Origin: Catenaria anguillulae PL171
Taxonomy: Eukaryota; Blastocladiomycota; Blastocladiomycetes; Blastocladiales; Catenariaceae
Assembly: GCA_002102555.1 (NCBI GenBank)
Contig: MCFL01000012.1
Location: 372,001-436,000, forward strand
Direction of reading: 5' to 3'
Length of the DNA stretch: 64,000 nt
Positions 11,361 through 23,100 of the stretch are shown here, piece by piece. Position numbers and translations under genes: made by a program. Positions within the stretch are counted from its first letter, which is position 1; every line of letters begins with the position of its first letter. Under the pieces are notes generated by a model that saw only the letters and a list, made by a program, of their open reading frames with translations, was not told the DNA's origin and did no database searches.

Positions 11361-14237
11361 TCACGTCTCCCGAATCAACGGATGCCCCAACAAGCCCGCT
11401 GCCGTCGCCCGCCGTCTTGGATCCCACTCCAAACACTTTTCCACCAAATCCAAACACAGCGGATCCACCTGCCGACCTGGCACAATTGTGAAAGAAGCGG
11501 ATGATGGTTTGGAATCATGGGAAACAGCGGCTCCAAGAACTTGTACTTCAAGTACCTGGGCGTCCGTGCCCATGACGTACCCGTGCGTTGATGAGGGGAC
11601 GAGGGCGGCGATACGGAAGCGGCCGAGGACGCCGGCGGTGTCGTGTGCGGGCCATTTGTGGCGGCGGCGGCGGCGGCGGGCATGTGCGAAGATATGTGCC
11701 GCACGGAATGAACAGGCGACGGATGGGCAGTGGTGACCGGTGTTGCTGCCGTGCTTGGACTGGCCGACGTCGCCGCCGATGAGGGAATGGTCATGGACCA
11801 TACGAGCGGCGAAGGTGAAGGCATCGATGTGCTTGTTTGCGATGTGGGCAATGGAGGGATCGGGCTCGTCGGGGACGGCGGAAACACGGTCGCACTCGCC
11901 CGGCGTGGGGCCGGAACCTCCTCCGGTGCAGTCGCTGCGGCGGTTGACGCACCCGGCGCCACATGGTCCACAGGTCCGTTGAACGGATTTGTCAGCTCGT
12001 CCAGAGGCGTCACCAGCCCCTCTGGTGGAGCACTTTCCACGACCACTGCATCGCGCGCCGCGTATCGGTATTGCGGGCCGCCAAACATGGACTGTCGGTT
12101 ACCCAGCAACGCGCCAAACCCGCCTTCAATGGTTTGGCCTTGGTTGGGCACCATGAGATTGACTGGTCCGCTGATAGAGACCGGTGCCGAAGTCGGATTG
12201 GCTGGCGACGAGGCCGTGGTGGATGTCGACAGTGAAGCCGAAGCGAGGGGTGGGGATGTCGCAAGCGAGGGATCGCGCGGGCCGTAGCTTGAGATGAAGT
12301 CGAGGAGTCGACGAAGACGAGATTGTGTGGAGTTGGAGGGATGTTGATGCGCGCGTAATTGCCCTGAGTCATCTCAGTTGGTCAATGGGGACAGACAAGG
12401 GGACGAGCTGGCACGCTCCGTGAATAAACTCGTACCAGGATGAAATACAACGACCACACGTTATCCACCTCAGTAAACGGTGGTTTTGCCAGCAGCATTT
12501 CGTAAATGACACACCCGAGCGACCAAATGTCTTGCGCGCCGCGAATTTCCATGGTTTGGTTTCCGCCCACGATTTCGGGGGCCATGTACGACGGTGTGCC
12601 CACGACGCGTGCGTCGTGGATCTTTCGGCAGCACATGCCGTGAATCTTTGATGACGAGAAATCGGTAATCTTGAGCGTATCGCGGACGAGCATGATATTG
12701 GCCGGTTTCTAAATGCGTGAGAATTTGGATGAGTACAACACAGCAGTAAAGGTGGACCCACAGACGCATGTACGCACCACATCGCGGTGAACTATACCAT
12801 GGCTGGCCAAAAAGTCGAGAGCACTCACCAACTGCCGAATCCAGCGCCGTAACCGGTCGAGGTCGTGCAGTGGGCCGTTGGATTTGATCCAATCCGACAG
12901 GGTGCCCCCGTCACAATACTCCATAAACAGAAAGCAGCTATTAGACGGTCAGAGTTAGTACCGAGCAAGCAAGAGCAAAATTAAAAGGACCCGTCGCACT
13001 CTTCGTCGAAAATGTGCGACCCGAAATACGTGAGCACGTTTGGGTGATCGGCGAGCGACATGGCGGCAATGAGCTTGCCAAAGTTTTTGCGGTTGAGGTG
13101 CGGATTGGCCGATGGCAAGTGCAGATGCTTGACAGCAATAGTCACCGCGTGCGCCGGTGGTGGCGGCTTGATTGTCCCTCGATACACCAAACCTACAGGC
13201 CAAAATGTAAGCAGGTCCGCTGCCAACGCAAGAACCAACAGAACACAGAAAGCCAATCGTACCCATGGCACCTTGCCCAATCAACTCGTCCAAATGATAT
13301 GTCAAGTTATCGCCCAAATCCGTCTCCTCGTCCTCTCCATCCCCATACTCTTCATCCTCATACTCATATCTCCTCATCCTGCTCGCTATCTGAAAGCGCC
13401 GACATCTGCGACTCGACCAGCCCGGCCCCCTGCCTAACTCGCGGTCCAAGTCACTCATGGACGATGCCCGCCGCGACCCAGCCAACCAATTATCCCGCTC
13501 GTCGACGGGACTAAAGCGCTCGAAAAACCCATACGTTCTCGGCAAATGCGCGCGCAACCAACTGGTTGTTGCCGATTCCTGACCTCCCGAAGTGACAGAC
13601 CCACCAGGCGATGGAGGTAATGGTGGAATGGATGACGAAGAGGATGTGGGTGATTCCAAAAGCGACCCGCCGCTTGGACGCCGTTTTTTTGGCGCGCCGC
13701 CGCCACCCACTGTGAGCATGGACGGTGATCCGCCCGCCTTGCTTGGCGACGGCGACCGTGTGCGCGACCTTGATCGCCGACTACTTGCCGCACCCGACGT
13801 GGCCGCAACTTCAGGCCGCGATGACGAATTTGACCTGCGGGACCGCGTCGACCGCGTGGGACTCTTTGGCCCCACCTCGCCGGTCCCAGACACATCCAAG
13901 GCGTCGCTAGAATCCTGCTGCTTGTAAATGTACCGCGACTTGAGGTCGCTCGCGCCGGCTTGCAAGAGCAGTCGCCGGTACCGCAGCTGGCCTGCGCGCC
14001 GCCGCTCGTTCGGATGGTACATGTGCAGGATAGTTTGAGCATGGCCGCAGTGAAGATGATGGACATGCGGTCGCGCTCGGCCTTGCGTTCGGGGCGTTCG
14101 GCCGCACCCGAGGCGGAGCGCGTGGATTCTTCGTCGAGAAGACGCAGTTTTTGGAGGAGGACGCCTGACATGGCTGCGTCAATGGTGGGAATGTTGAGCT
14201 TGGGTGCCGAGAATGTCTTGCGAATGCGTGGTATGCC
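11361..14237 (-). CDS. MEKK/STE11-like Ser/Thr protein kinase with DFS motif
   Basis: The N-terminal ~300 residues are Arg/Ser/Pro-rich, preceded by a helical segment (LLQKLRLLDEES; RRLLLQAGASDLKSRYIY). The kinase domain is split by at least four introns. It shows the glycine loop GQGAMG spliced to LVYRG, lysine in IAVKHLHL, FLFMEYCDGGTLSDW, HRD in IVHRDVKPANIML (donor GTGCGT at 12777), then ITDFSSSKIHG, GTPSYMAPEIVGG and DIWSLGCVIYEMLLAKPPF. DFG is DFS: the metal-binding Asp is kept, the Gly lost. Subdomain XI (CLDLVEKCLEWDPRRRATA) follows only after about 270 Ser/Pro/Thr-rich residues, an unusual insertion. Frames change near 14030 and 12300, and also near 11550. The first exon begins after an acceptor near 14237, so the true start may lie further upstream. 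Confidence 0.75.
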
Positions 14238-15164
14238 TATGGACGCGGAAAGCCAGGCAGGCAGAGTCTGGGAGTAAGGGAATTCGATTCACATTAAGTT
14301 ACTGGCGTATTGCGGAAAGTATTCGGCTCAGTTTACATTGTCAGCAGGAGGTGGATTTGTTGATCCGGCAAGCTCCCATCCGCATCCGCATTTGGGGGAA
14401 GCGGACATGTTTGCTTTGCACCCGTGGCGTTCTGGAAGCCACCTTCTTGCCTTCATGGTATGGCATGGGCATGTCGACCGCCGATCCACCGATCCTAACT
14501 TGACGCACCACTCACGCCCGCTCCCAACTTCGGTTAGGCCAGAGCGGAGCCAAGAGTTTGTTCGTTTATATACGTGATGTACGGTATATATTTTCCGCTG
14601 ACCAGCTCGGAAACTGAGCGATGCCCACCCTTACTGCCGATTGGTGCCAGGCGCCGGCCGCAGCATAGCTTATAGCCATGCAACTCTCGCATGGTGGTCC
14701 TTACCCAGCTCAGGCATCGGCCGTGGCCTGGGCGGTCCACGAAGTAGAGTTAGTCAATGGAAATGGGTAAAAAAAAAGACAAGAACTGAAGTGGAATGCA
14801 TTTAGGAACGGATCAAGACAAGAAACAAACAAAGAGATGACATCGAAATCACACATCAAACATATACACACACACGCACACCCGTGAGGCAACGCCAGCA
14901 AAGGCAAAACGGGTACTGAGCGAGCGTGTGAATGGATTGGCAAAAAAGGAAACACAGGAATCAAATCGACATCGATCAAGGGTGCGAAGGGAATCTCGAC
15001 AAGGACTGGGCAGTAGTGATAGGTTTTCAGGGGGGGGGGGGTGTATCGATCGAAAGGATGGTACGAGCCTGGACGCGAAGGCAAAGGAACACATGGGGCA
15101 AGGGGTGGGGCGGGGGATAGGGATCAATCAATCATATACACAATGCTTAACAATTCTCTGGCAT
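14238..15164. other. Intergenic, 927 bases, with a G12 run
   Basis: No supported gene. A homopolymer of 12 G lies at 15030-15041, and an A-rich stretch lies near 14768-14780. It probably contains the promoter of the kinase and the 3' region of the next gene. Confidence 0.45.
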
Positions 15165-15261
15165 CTACCACCCGCCGGCGGATCGACCATATCGATCGCG
15201 ACTGCGGTGCTCACCGCTGGACTGTGCCGCTGCCGTATACTCCTGATTCCTGCTCCTCATC

Positions 15262-15293
<32 letters not shown>

Positions 15294-17779
15294 GCCAGAG
15301 TACCCGGCACTCGCCGCCCACGCCGTGGACGCCAGAGGCGGTGGCGACATACCCCTCACGACCGTGCCCGTCCCGGGCGCAGACTCGTTGGATCCATGCG
15401 GACTTGGAAGTGCCGACGACGCGGACGCGGACGCCGTTGCTGAACCTGAGGCGGCCATGTGATACGCGGGCGGCGGAGGCGGTGGTGGCGGCGACATGTA
15501 CCCGTGAGTGTACCCGTGGCCACCGCCCTGGCTCGACGATGGCGATGCGGGGCTCATGGGCGCCTGCAGCGACGACGGCTCATACTGCGCGTGCGTCTGG
15601 GGCGGCTGGTACCTCGGGTACACGCGCATCGACGGCTTGCGCGGCCGCCGGCGCCGATACGGCGAGTCCACCACTTCTGCTTGGCCCCACGGCAGCGCGT
15701 CAATCAAGGCCGACGTCGTTGTGCTGTTGGTTGTTGAAGCCGTCGACGCGGCCGATGGTGGGCGCATGGGTGGCAGGGTCGTTGGTGTTGGCGGCGCGTC
15801 GTACTGCAAGTGCTGCGGGAATGGCAGTGGTGCCGTGGTCCAGACCGTCAGCGGGGCAAACCGAAGCTGGTGCATGGTGGACGCGGGCGCGCCGAGCGTG
15901 GTGGTGTCGTCAAACACGGGCATGGCCGCGGGCGAGCCAAACTCGTGCTCGTCATCTTGGAGGGGGTCGTGTGCCGAGGTGGGAGCGGCGAGTGGTGAGG
16001 GGGTGATTACCGACTCGGTATCCGACGCGACGAGCGTCGGCACAACGTGGCGCTCAAACAAGGCATTGATGTTTGGCCCTGGAGCGCTTGGCAAAGGGGC
16101 TGCGGCAAACAAGTCCGAGGGCGGAGGAATCACGTCATCCGAGCGCGTGGGTGACAATGATGGGTAGGGCGCGACCGACCGCGGGTGGCGTCACGGGCAA
16201 CTTGTGGTCCTCGGCATCGGAAACGTCGTTGACGACACGTGTTGGGGAAATCATTTAAAACGCCCATTGGTGGTGACAGACCAGACACCTCACCCTCTTC
16301 AAGGTTGCGCACTTGGATCACGCGCTGGCCGTACCGCACATTGTACGCGTCATCATCGTTGAGGTCGTCCGAGCCATGGTCTTCTTGGTCGGAATCGTCA
16401 TCTTGGTGCGGGTTGGCGGGCGGAGGCGCGAATGCCGATCCGGAAGCGACGACGTGTCGTCATCCTCGTCCTCGTCCGTCAAGAGCCGATCCTCGGGCTG
16501 CGGCATTGGCGACTGGAATGCAGACATGGGCAGAGAGCTGGCGGGGAGAGCGGCAGACGCGACAATGGCGTGGTCATCATCATCTTCATCGAGAACTGCA
16601 TCTGCGGCCGTGAGCATGGCTTGCAGCTCATCTTCGGGAACGGCCGACAAGAATGCAAACAAGTCTGGGTCGGGAACGGCCGATGCTGTCGGCTGAAGAG
16701 CAGGGTACAAATCGGCGGCTGTCGACAAGAGCGCGTCGACCAATGCTTGATCGGCGGCCGAGGGCTCGGACAAGTGTTGCGTGGGCACCGAGCCGGACGA
16801 AAACATGTCAGCAATCAACTGGTCGACATTGGTTGCAGCTGCACACCCTGTGCCAGAGGCAGAACTCGTAGCTGCAGGGGTCGAGGCCAGCGGTGGCGAC
16901 GTTGGCGTGCCGAGCGGCGTTGACCGTGGTGAGTGGAGGAAGGCGTCGACATGACAGATGTGGACATGGCTCCTTTGTGTTGGTGTTGAGTTTGAGCAAG
17001 TTCGAGACTATGCTGGGCAGGCAAGACTGCGGCGGCAACATGAGTGGGGTGCACAGACGGCAACAGCAGTGAGTCATCGAGGTCACAAAGCAATGCAGGA
17101 TCGAAATGGAGTGCATCAAGAGCGTCATGATTGGCAGAAGCGGAAAGCAAGGGCGAGGGAGAGAGTGGGCAAGACGAAGATGGGGACGAACAAGAAAAGG
17201 AACGTTGTACCGACCCAAGTCCAAGTGCATTGGTAGCAACACCGTCACGACAATGACGACGACCGTCCGCCTCAAGTTGGAGCTCAAGGGAATTGGCGTC
17301 GCCACTGCAGTGACCATGAAGGCCATCAATAGCAAGCAGCAGCAGCAGTGCATTCGGTGGTGCATCACCGGCAACAACAGCAGGAGCATCATCGGCATCC
17401 ACGTCCATGCCATGCTCATCGTCATCCACGTCAATGTCAACGTCATCATCATCATTGCCGACTGCATCATGATCCACATCAAGATCCTTGGAGGCGTCGG
17501 TCGCCGTGGCGACGACCATCGCGGTGCGTGCAAAAGCACCAATCGAGGAGGATGACATGGGCAATGTCAAGGGCGCATGGCGGCCATCAGGCGACGACGG
17601 CGTGCCGAACGAGTTCGTCATCATTGGCGATCCGGGCATTTGCACGGACTCGGGCAACGACAAATGCACACCTTGGCCTTGCATTGCACAACTTGCTGAA
17701 CACTGGGACGACCAGCGGCAGCGACGGAGCCAGCGTCTTGAGCAGCAACAACATCTTGATGATGAGGAGACATGATCAT
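15165..17779 (-). CDS. Large low-complexity Ser/Pro/Asp/Gln-rich protein, unassigned
   Basis: Unrecognised. The probable start is the ATG at 17779 (MIMSPHHQDVVAAQ) and the stop is at 15165. The coding signal changes frame at about 17690, 16930, 16330 and 16180, so the model is approximate at roughly 850 residues. Segments in order: Ser/Thr/Ala region with a long Asp run (around 17390-17470); an Ala/Asp/Glu region with ALVDALLSTAADLYPAL and DDDDHAIVASAALPASS; an acidic patch ending in RYGQRVIQVRNLEEGE; then a Pro/Ser region with a basic cluster SPYRRRRPRKPSMRVYPRY; a Pro run; and a Gln run near the C-terminus. The pattern (acidic patches, Q and P tracts, one basic cluster) suggests a transcriptional regulator, but no DNA-binding fold is visible. 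Confidence 0.5.
15261..15293 (-). repeat. Polyglutamine-coding CAG/CAA repeat
   Basis: Interrupted CAG/CAA triplets on the minus strand encode eleven consecutive Gln near the C-terminus of the low-complexity protein. The mixed codons argue for selection on the peptide rather than pure microsatellite slippage. Confidence 0.85.
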
Positions 17780-18919
17780 GCTTGGGTGGTCTTGGTGGTC
17801 AAGTTCTTGTTGGGAGGGAGGAGGCAAAGTCAACGGGCAAGAGGCTGAGCCCTGGGAACTGGAACCGGACAGAGAACAGCAGCGAGGGCCGAGCAAGGGG
17901 TGGCCAAAGGGGGAGCAGTCGCAGGGATAGGGTACCTTAAACTGTGACTTTGGCTGGGCGGCTGTAGAGGCGGGCTCGGAGCGGCAATCAAGGTCGGGTT
18001 GGTATTGGTAGCAGAAGAGGTAGCAGCGAGAAGGGCAGAGGCAAAACACTTGAAGTCGAACGTGAGAAGGAATCGAGAGGCGAAAAGTGCTTTGGGGCAG
18101 CGGGCATGGTTTCCGGTTGGAGTTGCGTGCGATGTGGATGGGATAGGCCTTTCTTGGTCTTGGTTGGTTGTGGTCGAGGTCACACGCGCAGTCGTTACTT
18201 ATTCAAACAAGTGCGCAAGTGAAGAGGAGCAAGCAATGACAGACTCAAGGAAGGAGGTGTGGAGGTTGGTGAATACCGACAATGATGTGGTTCGATGATA
18301 AGCTGGTGTGACTGGAAGGGGGAGCAGCAGACAGTGTGTCGGGTAGGGGGGGGGGTTGCTGGGGATTTATTGGTTGTGGAGTGGTGGGTGGGAACGAGGA
18401 CGGGTAAAGAGAATGTATGTGGAGAAGGCGAGCGAGGCGAGTACACGCATGCGACGGCAGGGCGGGTGGTGATTGGGTGGGCTCAAAACTTTTGGTGGGA
18501 CAAATGCGACCGGAGAACTCCGTGAAATTCAGGGGAATCCCGAAGCGGTGGCTGATGAACGCGTTCCGTGTGACAAGCGAATTAACGCGTCGGATCGCCG
18601 AATCGTGGTCCTGCTCGGGATTTCCGATCGGCGGACCAACGACAACGACCACTTCGGATCGGACTTTGGCCTGGTCGCCAACAACTCTGACTGACCCACC
18701 AGTGACAGCAGAAAGTAGTCCATCGTTGACGATTGTACCTCACGGCACATGTACCTATGCAATTTTCTAACTCTGCCTGAAGACGCAACGCCCTCCCGGA
18801 CCTCCGACTATCTCTTGTCCGATTTGCTCACCGTGACGAGTTGAACTCCCCAACTGCTGCCATCGCTGTTCGTTTACAGACCAGGCTACACTTGGCTTCC
18901 ACGAGTCCATACCACCATC
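17780..18919. other. Intergenic, 1,140 bases, with a G10 run
   Basis: It lies between a minus-strand gene and the plus-strand complex I gene and so holds both promoters. A minus-strand frame at 17830-18183 (Thr/Pro/Ala-rich) could be extra 5' coding sequence of the low-complexity gene but has no support. A run of 10 G lies at 18346-18355. Confidence 0.4.
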
Positions 18920-19878
18920 ATGCTTGCCAACCTCGCCTCCCGCCTCGTGGCTCGCACCGCCCGTCGTGCGGCCACCTTTTCCACCTCGTCGATTGCCTCC
19001 TCGGACAAGCTCTTTGTGGTATGGATGGCCAAGTATCTGCCATTTTCGACCTCACCAACAACTGACGACACACTTTCGATCGATATTGACGACAATCATT
19101 CGTATAGCACCGCAACACACCCGAAAACAACACTGATGTTCCCTTCAAGTTCACCCCGGAAAACCTCAAGCGCGCCGAGGAAATCATCGCAAAGTACCCG
19201 CCCCAGTACAAGAAAGGCGCCATCATGCCCCTTCTCGACTTGGGCCAGCGCCAGCACGGCTTCACGTCCATCTCGGTCATGAATGAGGTTGCTCGGTTGC
19301 TCGAGTCCCCGCCCATGCGTGTGTACGAGGTGGCCACTTTTTACACCATGTTCAACCGGTACATGCTTGCTTCTCTCTAGTTCACCCCTCTATTTTATAA
19401 CTTCTCACTGGGTTTATCCGTATCACCATTCCCTCTCACGATCCGCATCCGCACTCCAAACCCCAAAATTCCCTCTCTCTCCCTCTCCTAAATCAGCGAC
19501 CCGATCGGCAAGCACTTCATCCAAGTGTGCACCACTACTCCTTGTGAACTTTGCGGTGCCTCAACCATCGTGAAAACCATTGAGCAACACCTCGGCATCA
19601 AGCTCGGCCAAACCACCAACGACAAGCTCTTTACGCTGGTCGAGGTGGAGTGCGCAGGCGCGTGCGTCAATGCCCCCGTCATGGCCATCAACGACGACTA
19701 TACGAGGACTTGACGCCCGAGTCGACAAAGAAGATTTTGGATACCATCAAGGCTGGTGGTGTGCCCAAGGCCGGCCCGCAGAGTGCCAGGAAAGGATGCG
19801 AGCCGCATGGCGGCGCCACGACGTTGCTGGAGGAGCCGACCGGGCCCGGGGTTTGGCCTCCAGGCTGCCTTGCAATAA
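18920..19878 (+). CDS. NDUFV2: NADH:ubiquinone oxidoreductase 24-kDa subunit
   Basis: Peripheral-arm subunit of mitochondrial complex I carrying the N1a [2Fe-2S] cluster. Exons 18920-19018, 19108-19358 and 19497-19878 splice cleanly (GTATGG..GTATAG; GTACAT..ATCAG). The N-terminus is a typical matrix presequence ([20 protein letters not shown]). The core reads [39 protein letters not shown] and the cluster cysteines [10 protein letters not shown] and [11 protein letters not shown]. Two single-base anomalies occur in the last exon. One base is missing near 19700 (TATAC where TATTAC restores [11 protein letters not shown]). One G is extra in the GGGG at 19848-19851; removing it gives the family terminus [11 protein letters not shown] and the stop at 19876-19878. 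Both look like sequence errors. Confidence 0.93.
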
Positions 19879-20185
19879 TCGCGTAAGAGGGACGGCTGGT
19901 TTCCGGTTTTTGCCGCGTTGCTTTTCGTTTGTTTTCCCCCCCTTGTTTCTTGGTTCATCTACCCACAGTATACACGTTTCATAACAGGAACTCTTTGTGC
20001 TCTCCGAGGCGTTTAGTGTAGCCCTCGGTTCGGTCGTCAGCCCAGGAGCCTGGACGCTGTGCTGGAACCTGCGGCTGACAAGATTGATATATTGTTGTTG
20101 ATCCATCTCCTTACGCGCAACGTGTTCCACCACCAGCCAAACATATGAGAGCAGGCAATCAACGACAAAGCTTGAGCAACCAACA
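19879..20185. other. Intergenic between NDUFV2 and IFT144
   Basis: 307 bases. It should hold the NDUFV2 3' UTR and the promoter of the IFT144 gene. No motif recognised. Confidence 0.4.
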
Positions 20186-23100
20186 ATGAAGGTGCAATTG
20201 AATCGATTCCATGTGCATCCTCGCCTGGTCCGCTTAATTGACCTCATGACGCATCCCACTCACAGCGCGTCCACTTGATCGACGCCAAAACGCTCGGCGG
20301 GCTCCACCGGTCGCCCTCGACCGAAAACCTCAAACCCAAAGACATTGCGACGGGATCCACTTCACCCCTTGTCGCGTGGCAGCCGATTCCAAACGGCGGA
20401 CCGCAATACCTCGCCGCCGTCGCGCACTCGAGCTACGCACTGCGTATCCACGATCGGCACGGCCAGCTCGTCGATGTCATCAACCTGACGGCCGCGTGCA
20501 CAGCGCTCGCATGGTCCCCGACGGGACGTACTTGGCGGTCGGGCAGGGCGGCCAGGGCGGGCTCGTGCTTTGGCATGCTGGGACAAAGGCAGACAAGGTT
20601 GTCGAAGCAAGCGGCATTCGCGGGTCACATGTGTGGCGTGGTCCAAGTCTGGCACCATGGTTGCTGCAGGCACGGGCAAGGGCAATCTGCTCTTGTACAC
20701 GCCCGGTACAAGCAAGGCGCTTCCGATTGTCGGCAAACACGACCGCGCCATCACGGCAATGGCGTGGACCAAGAACGATCAGCTTGTGTGCATTTCAGAC
20801 GACAAGTCCATATCCATTTCTTCGGCAGAAGGCGATGCCGTGCATGTTGCGCCGCTCAAGGCACAGCCAAAGCATCTAAGGTTGGTTGTCATGCACATGG
20901 ATGCTCCAAAGGCGGCCAATGGTGCGACTACGAAACCACATTTGGTTGCAGTGACCACATTGGATCAAGGCAAGTCGCTGTACTTGCATTCGGTCACGGC
21001 GCCCGCGGCGACGCCACCGATCGAGTTGGCCATGCAGCCAAAATATGGGCCTGTGATTGCATATGCACCATTGGTGGCAAACGAAATCCCGACCAAGGGT
21101 GGGAAAGGCGGCGGGTCGGCGGGATCGCTCAACATCATTGGCACAGCGGCGGACCGGCACGCGCTCTGGCCGTAGCATGTGCTCAGGGATACGTCCTTGT
21201 CATTTCTCTGCTCCCCGAGTCGCTTGGTCAAGAAGTCGCGGGTCTGCGCGCATTCAAGTCTGGGTTTACGGCCGTCGCAATGCATCCCGAGGATGCGTCC
21301 ATGGGACTGTCATAGCAATGGCATGCGATACGCTCGTCAAGACGGTCGATGTTGCCCAGAGCCCGGATTTGCGGGACATTATGGCGACATTAGCGTGGGA
21401 GATGAACGAGACCGGTGGCAAACCGGGAGGTGGGGATTTGGCAGCAACATCGACAAGTGCCGTAGTGGATCGGTTGGTGTGGTCACCCGATAGGAGGTTT
21501 TTGACGGCATGTCAAGGGTACGAACAATAGCAGGAACCTTGCTTGTCTAGTGTTTAGTCACAAGTCACGCACGACTGACCTCACATTGCGTGGAAATGTG
21601 CAGTGGGAACGTGCTGTCATTTGTGTCGTCGGCTACATCCTTGTCAACGAGCAATGGCGACGTTGTAGTACGTTAGATCGCCTTTATCCTTTCAGCGAAG
21701 CGTCAGTTCTCAATGTTCATTCCTGTATCTGTAGGCAACTGTTACTGGGCTTACAGAAGTCGCCGTTGGCGACAGCAGCTCACAGTTGCAGGTGAGCCCC
21801 AGCAAATGGTTCTCAGCAAGACTCATGTATGCACCTTTTCTTTCTTTGCCTTGGTGTGCCTTGGACCCGTTTTCCTTCTATCTCACGCCACGACAATGTC
21901 CCTAGCTCGCAATTGGATACAATTCCACCTCCGTGGCCATTTACAGCCTCGCCACCTTGACACTCATCAAATCCTTCACAGCCTCTGGCCCATCATCTCT
22001 TTGGACATGCACCCACAGTAATTTATGTGTGCACCGCCAAGGACCTCCAAGTCGTGTCACTCACAGCTCCCAACTCGCCCAAAGACCCGCCCACGTCCCT
22101 TCCTCGCCCGTCTTTATTCACTGCCAAGCACCCGCAATTGCTGTTTGCAACCTACAGCACACAGGTTTCCATTTACGCCCCGCCCAGCACAAAGTGCATG
22201 GACTATGCAATCGGCCACCCAATCTCGCAACTCATTGCCAGCCCAGCCGCACCGTGGATAGTCGTCGACACAGGCTCGGCCGAGGGTGCCCAGTTTGTCA
22301 ATGTGTCAGCCGACCAAAGCATTCCGGTTCCCAAGGGCGTGGGCAATCAATTCATGTTTGACTCGGAGATACCCGCACTGTTTTATGCGTGGCACGACGA
22401 CAATGGTGGCGGCGCTAATGGCGGAGGTGGAGCGTCCGAGTCGTTGCTGACGACGCTAGCCTACGTCCCACACACGCTCACGGGTCCGCCGGGCGTCGTT
22501 CAAGTGTGCTCCGTCCGATTCCGTCCGGGTGGGTCCCCGTGCAGGTATCGCGCGGGACAGTTGCGTGTATGACGACACGGCATCAGGTGCGGGGTCCAAG
22601 CTATTGACGTTTTCCGCGCGCGACGGTTCCTTGATTGCAAACTACTATGCGGGCGAAACGGCAAAGGTACTCCAAGGCGTGACCAAGCTGCGCCCGCCGG
22701 GTCGTGGCGCGCAACTGCAGACATGGCGCGCAGGCAAGTCATGCAGCTGGTGGACGCCGCGCTCGGGTGCTTGGATCTCGGTACAGCGGCCGACGTGCTT
22801 GACTTGATTGGCGACACGCCCGCGGCCATGTACCTCCGGTCGTGTGCGCGGGATGTGGAGGCCAATGTGCTCCGAGGTCATGTGCTCGTGTACCTTGGCG
22901 AAGTCACGGGCGCACAGGAAATGTACTTGGCGAGCCGGATGCCCAGGCTGGCGCTCGACTTGAGGCGCGATTTGTGCCAGTGGGAGCAGGCGCTGGCGCT
23001 GGCGAGCAAGGTGGCGCCCGCCGAGGAGCATGCCGTGTCGAGGGCATATGCTGCGAGTTTGGAGGCGGACGCAAGGTATGCGGATGCGCTCGTCATGTAT

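Noticed and set aside
19696-19713. Premature stop making NDUFV2 a pseudogene
   Set aside because: The conserved C-terminus continues intact in the next frame, and the family terminus and stop are recovered with two one-base corrections.
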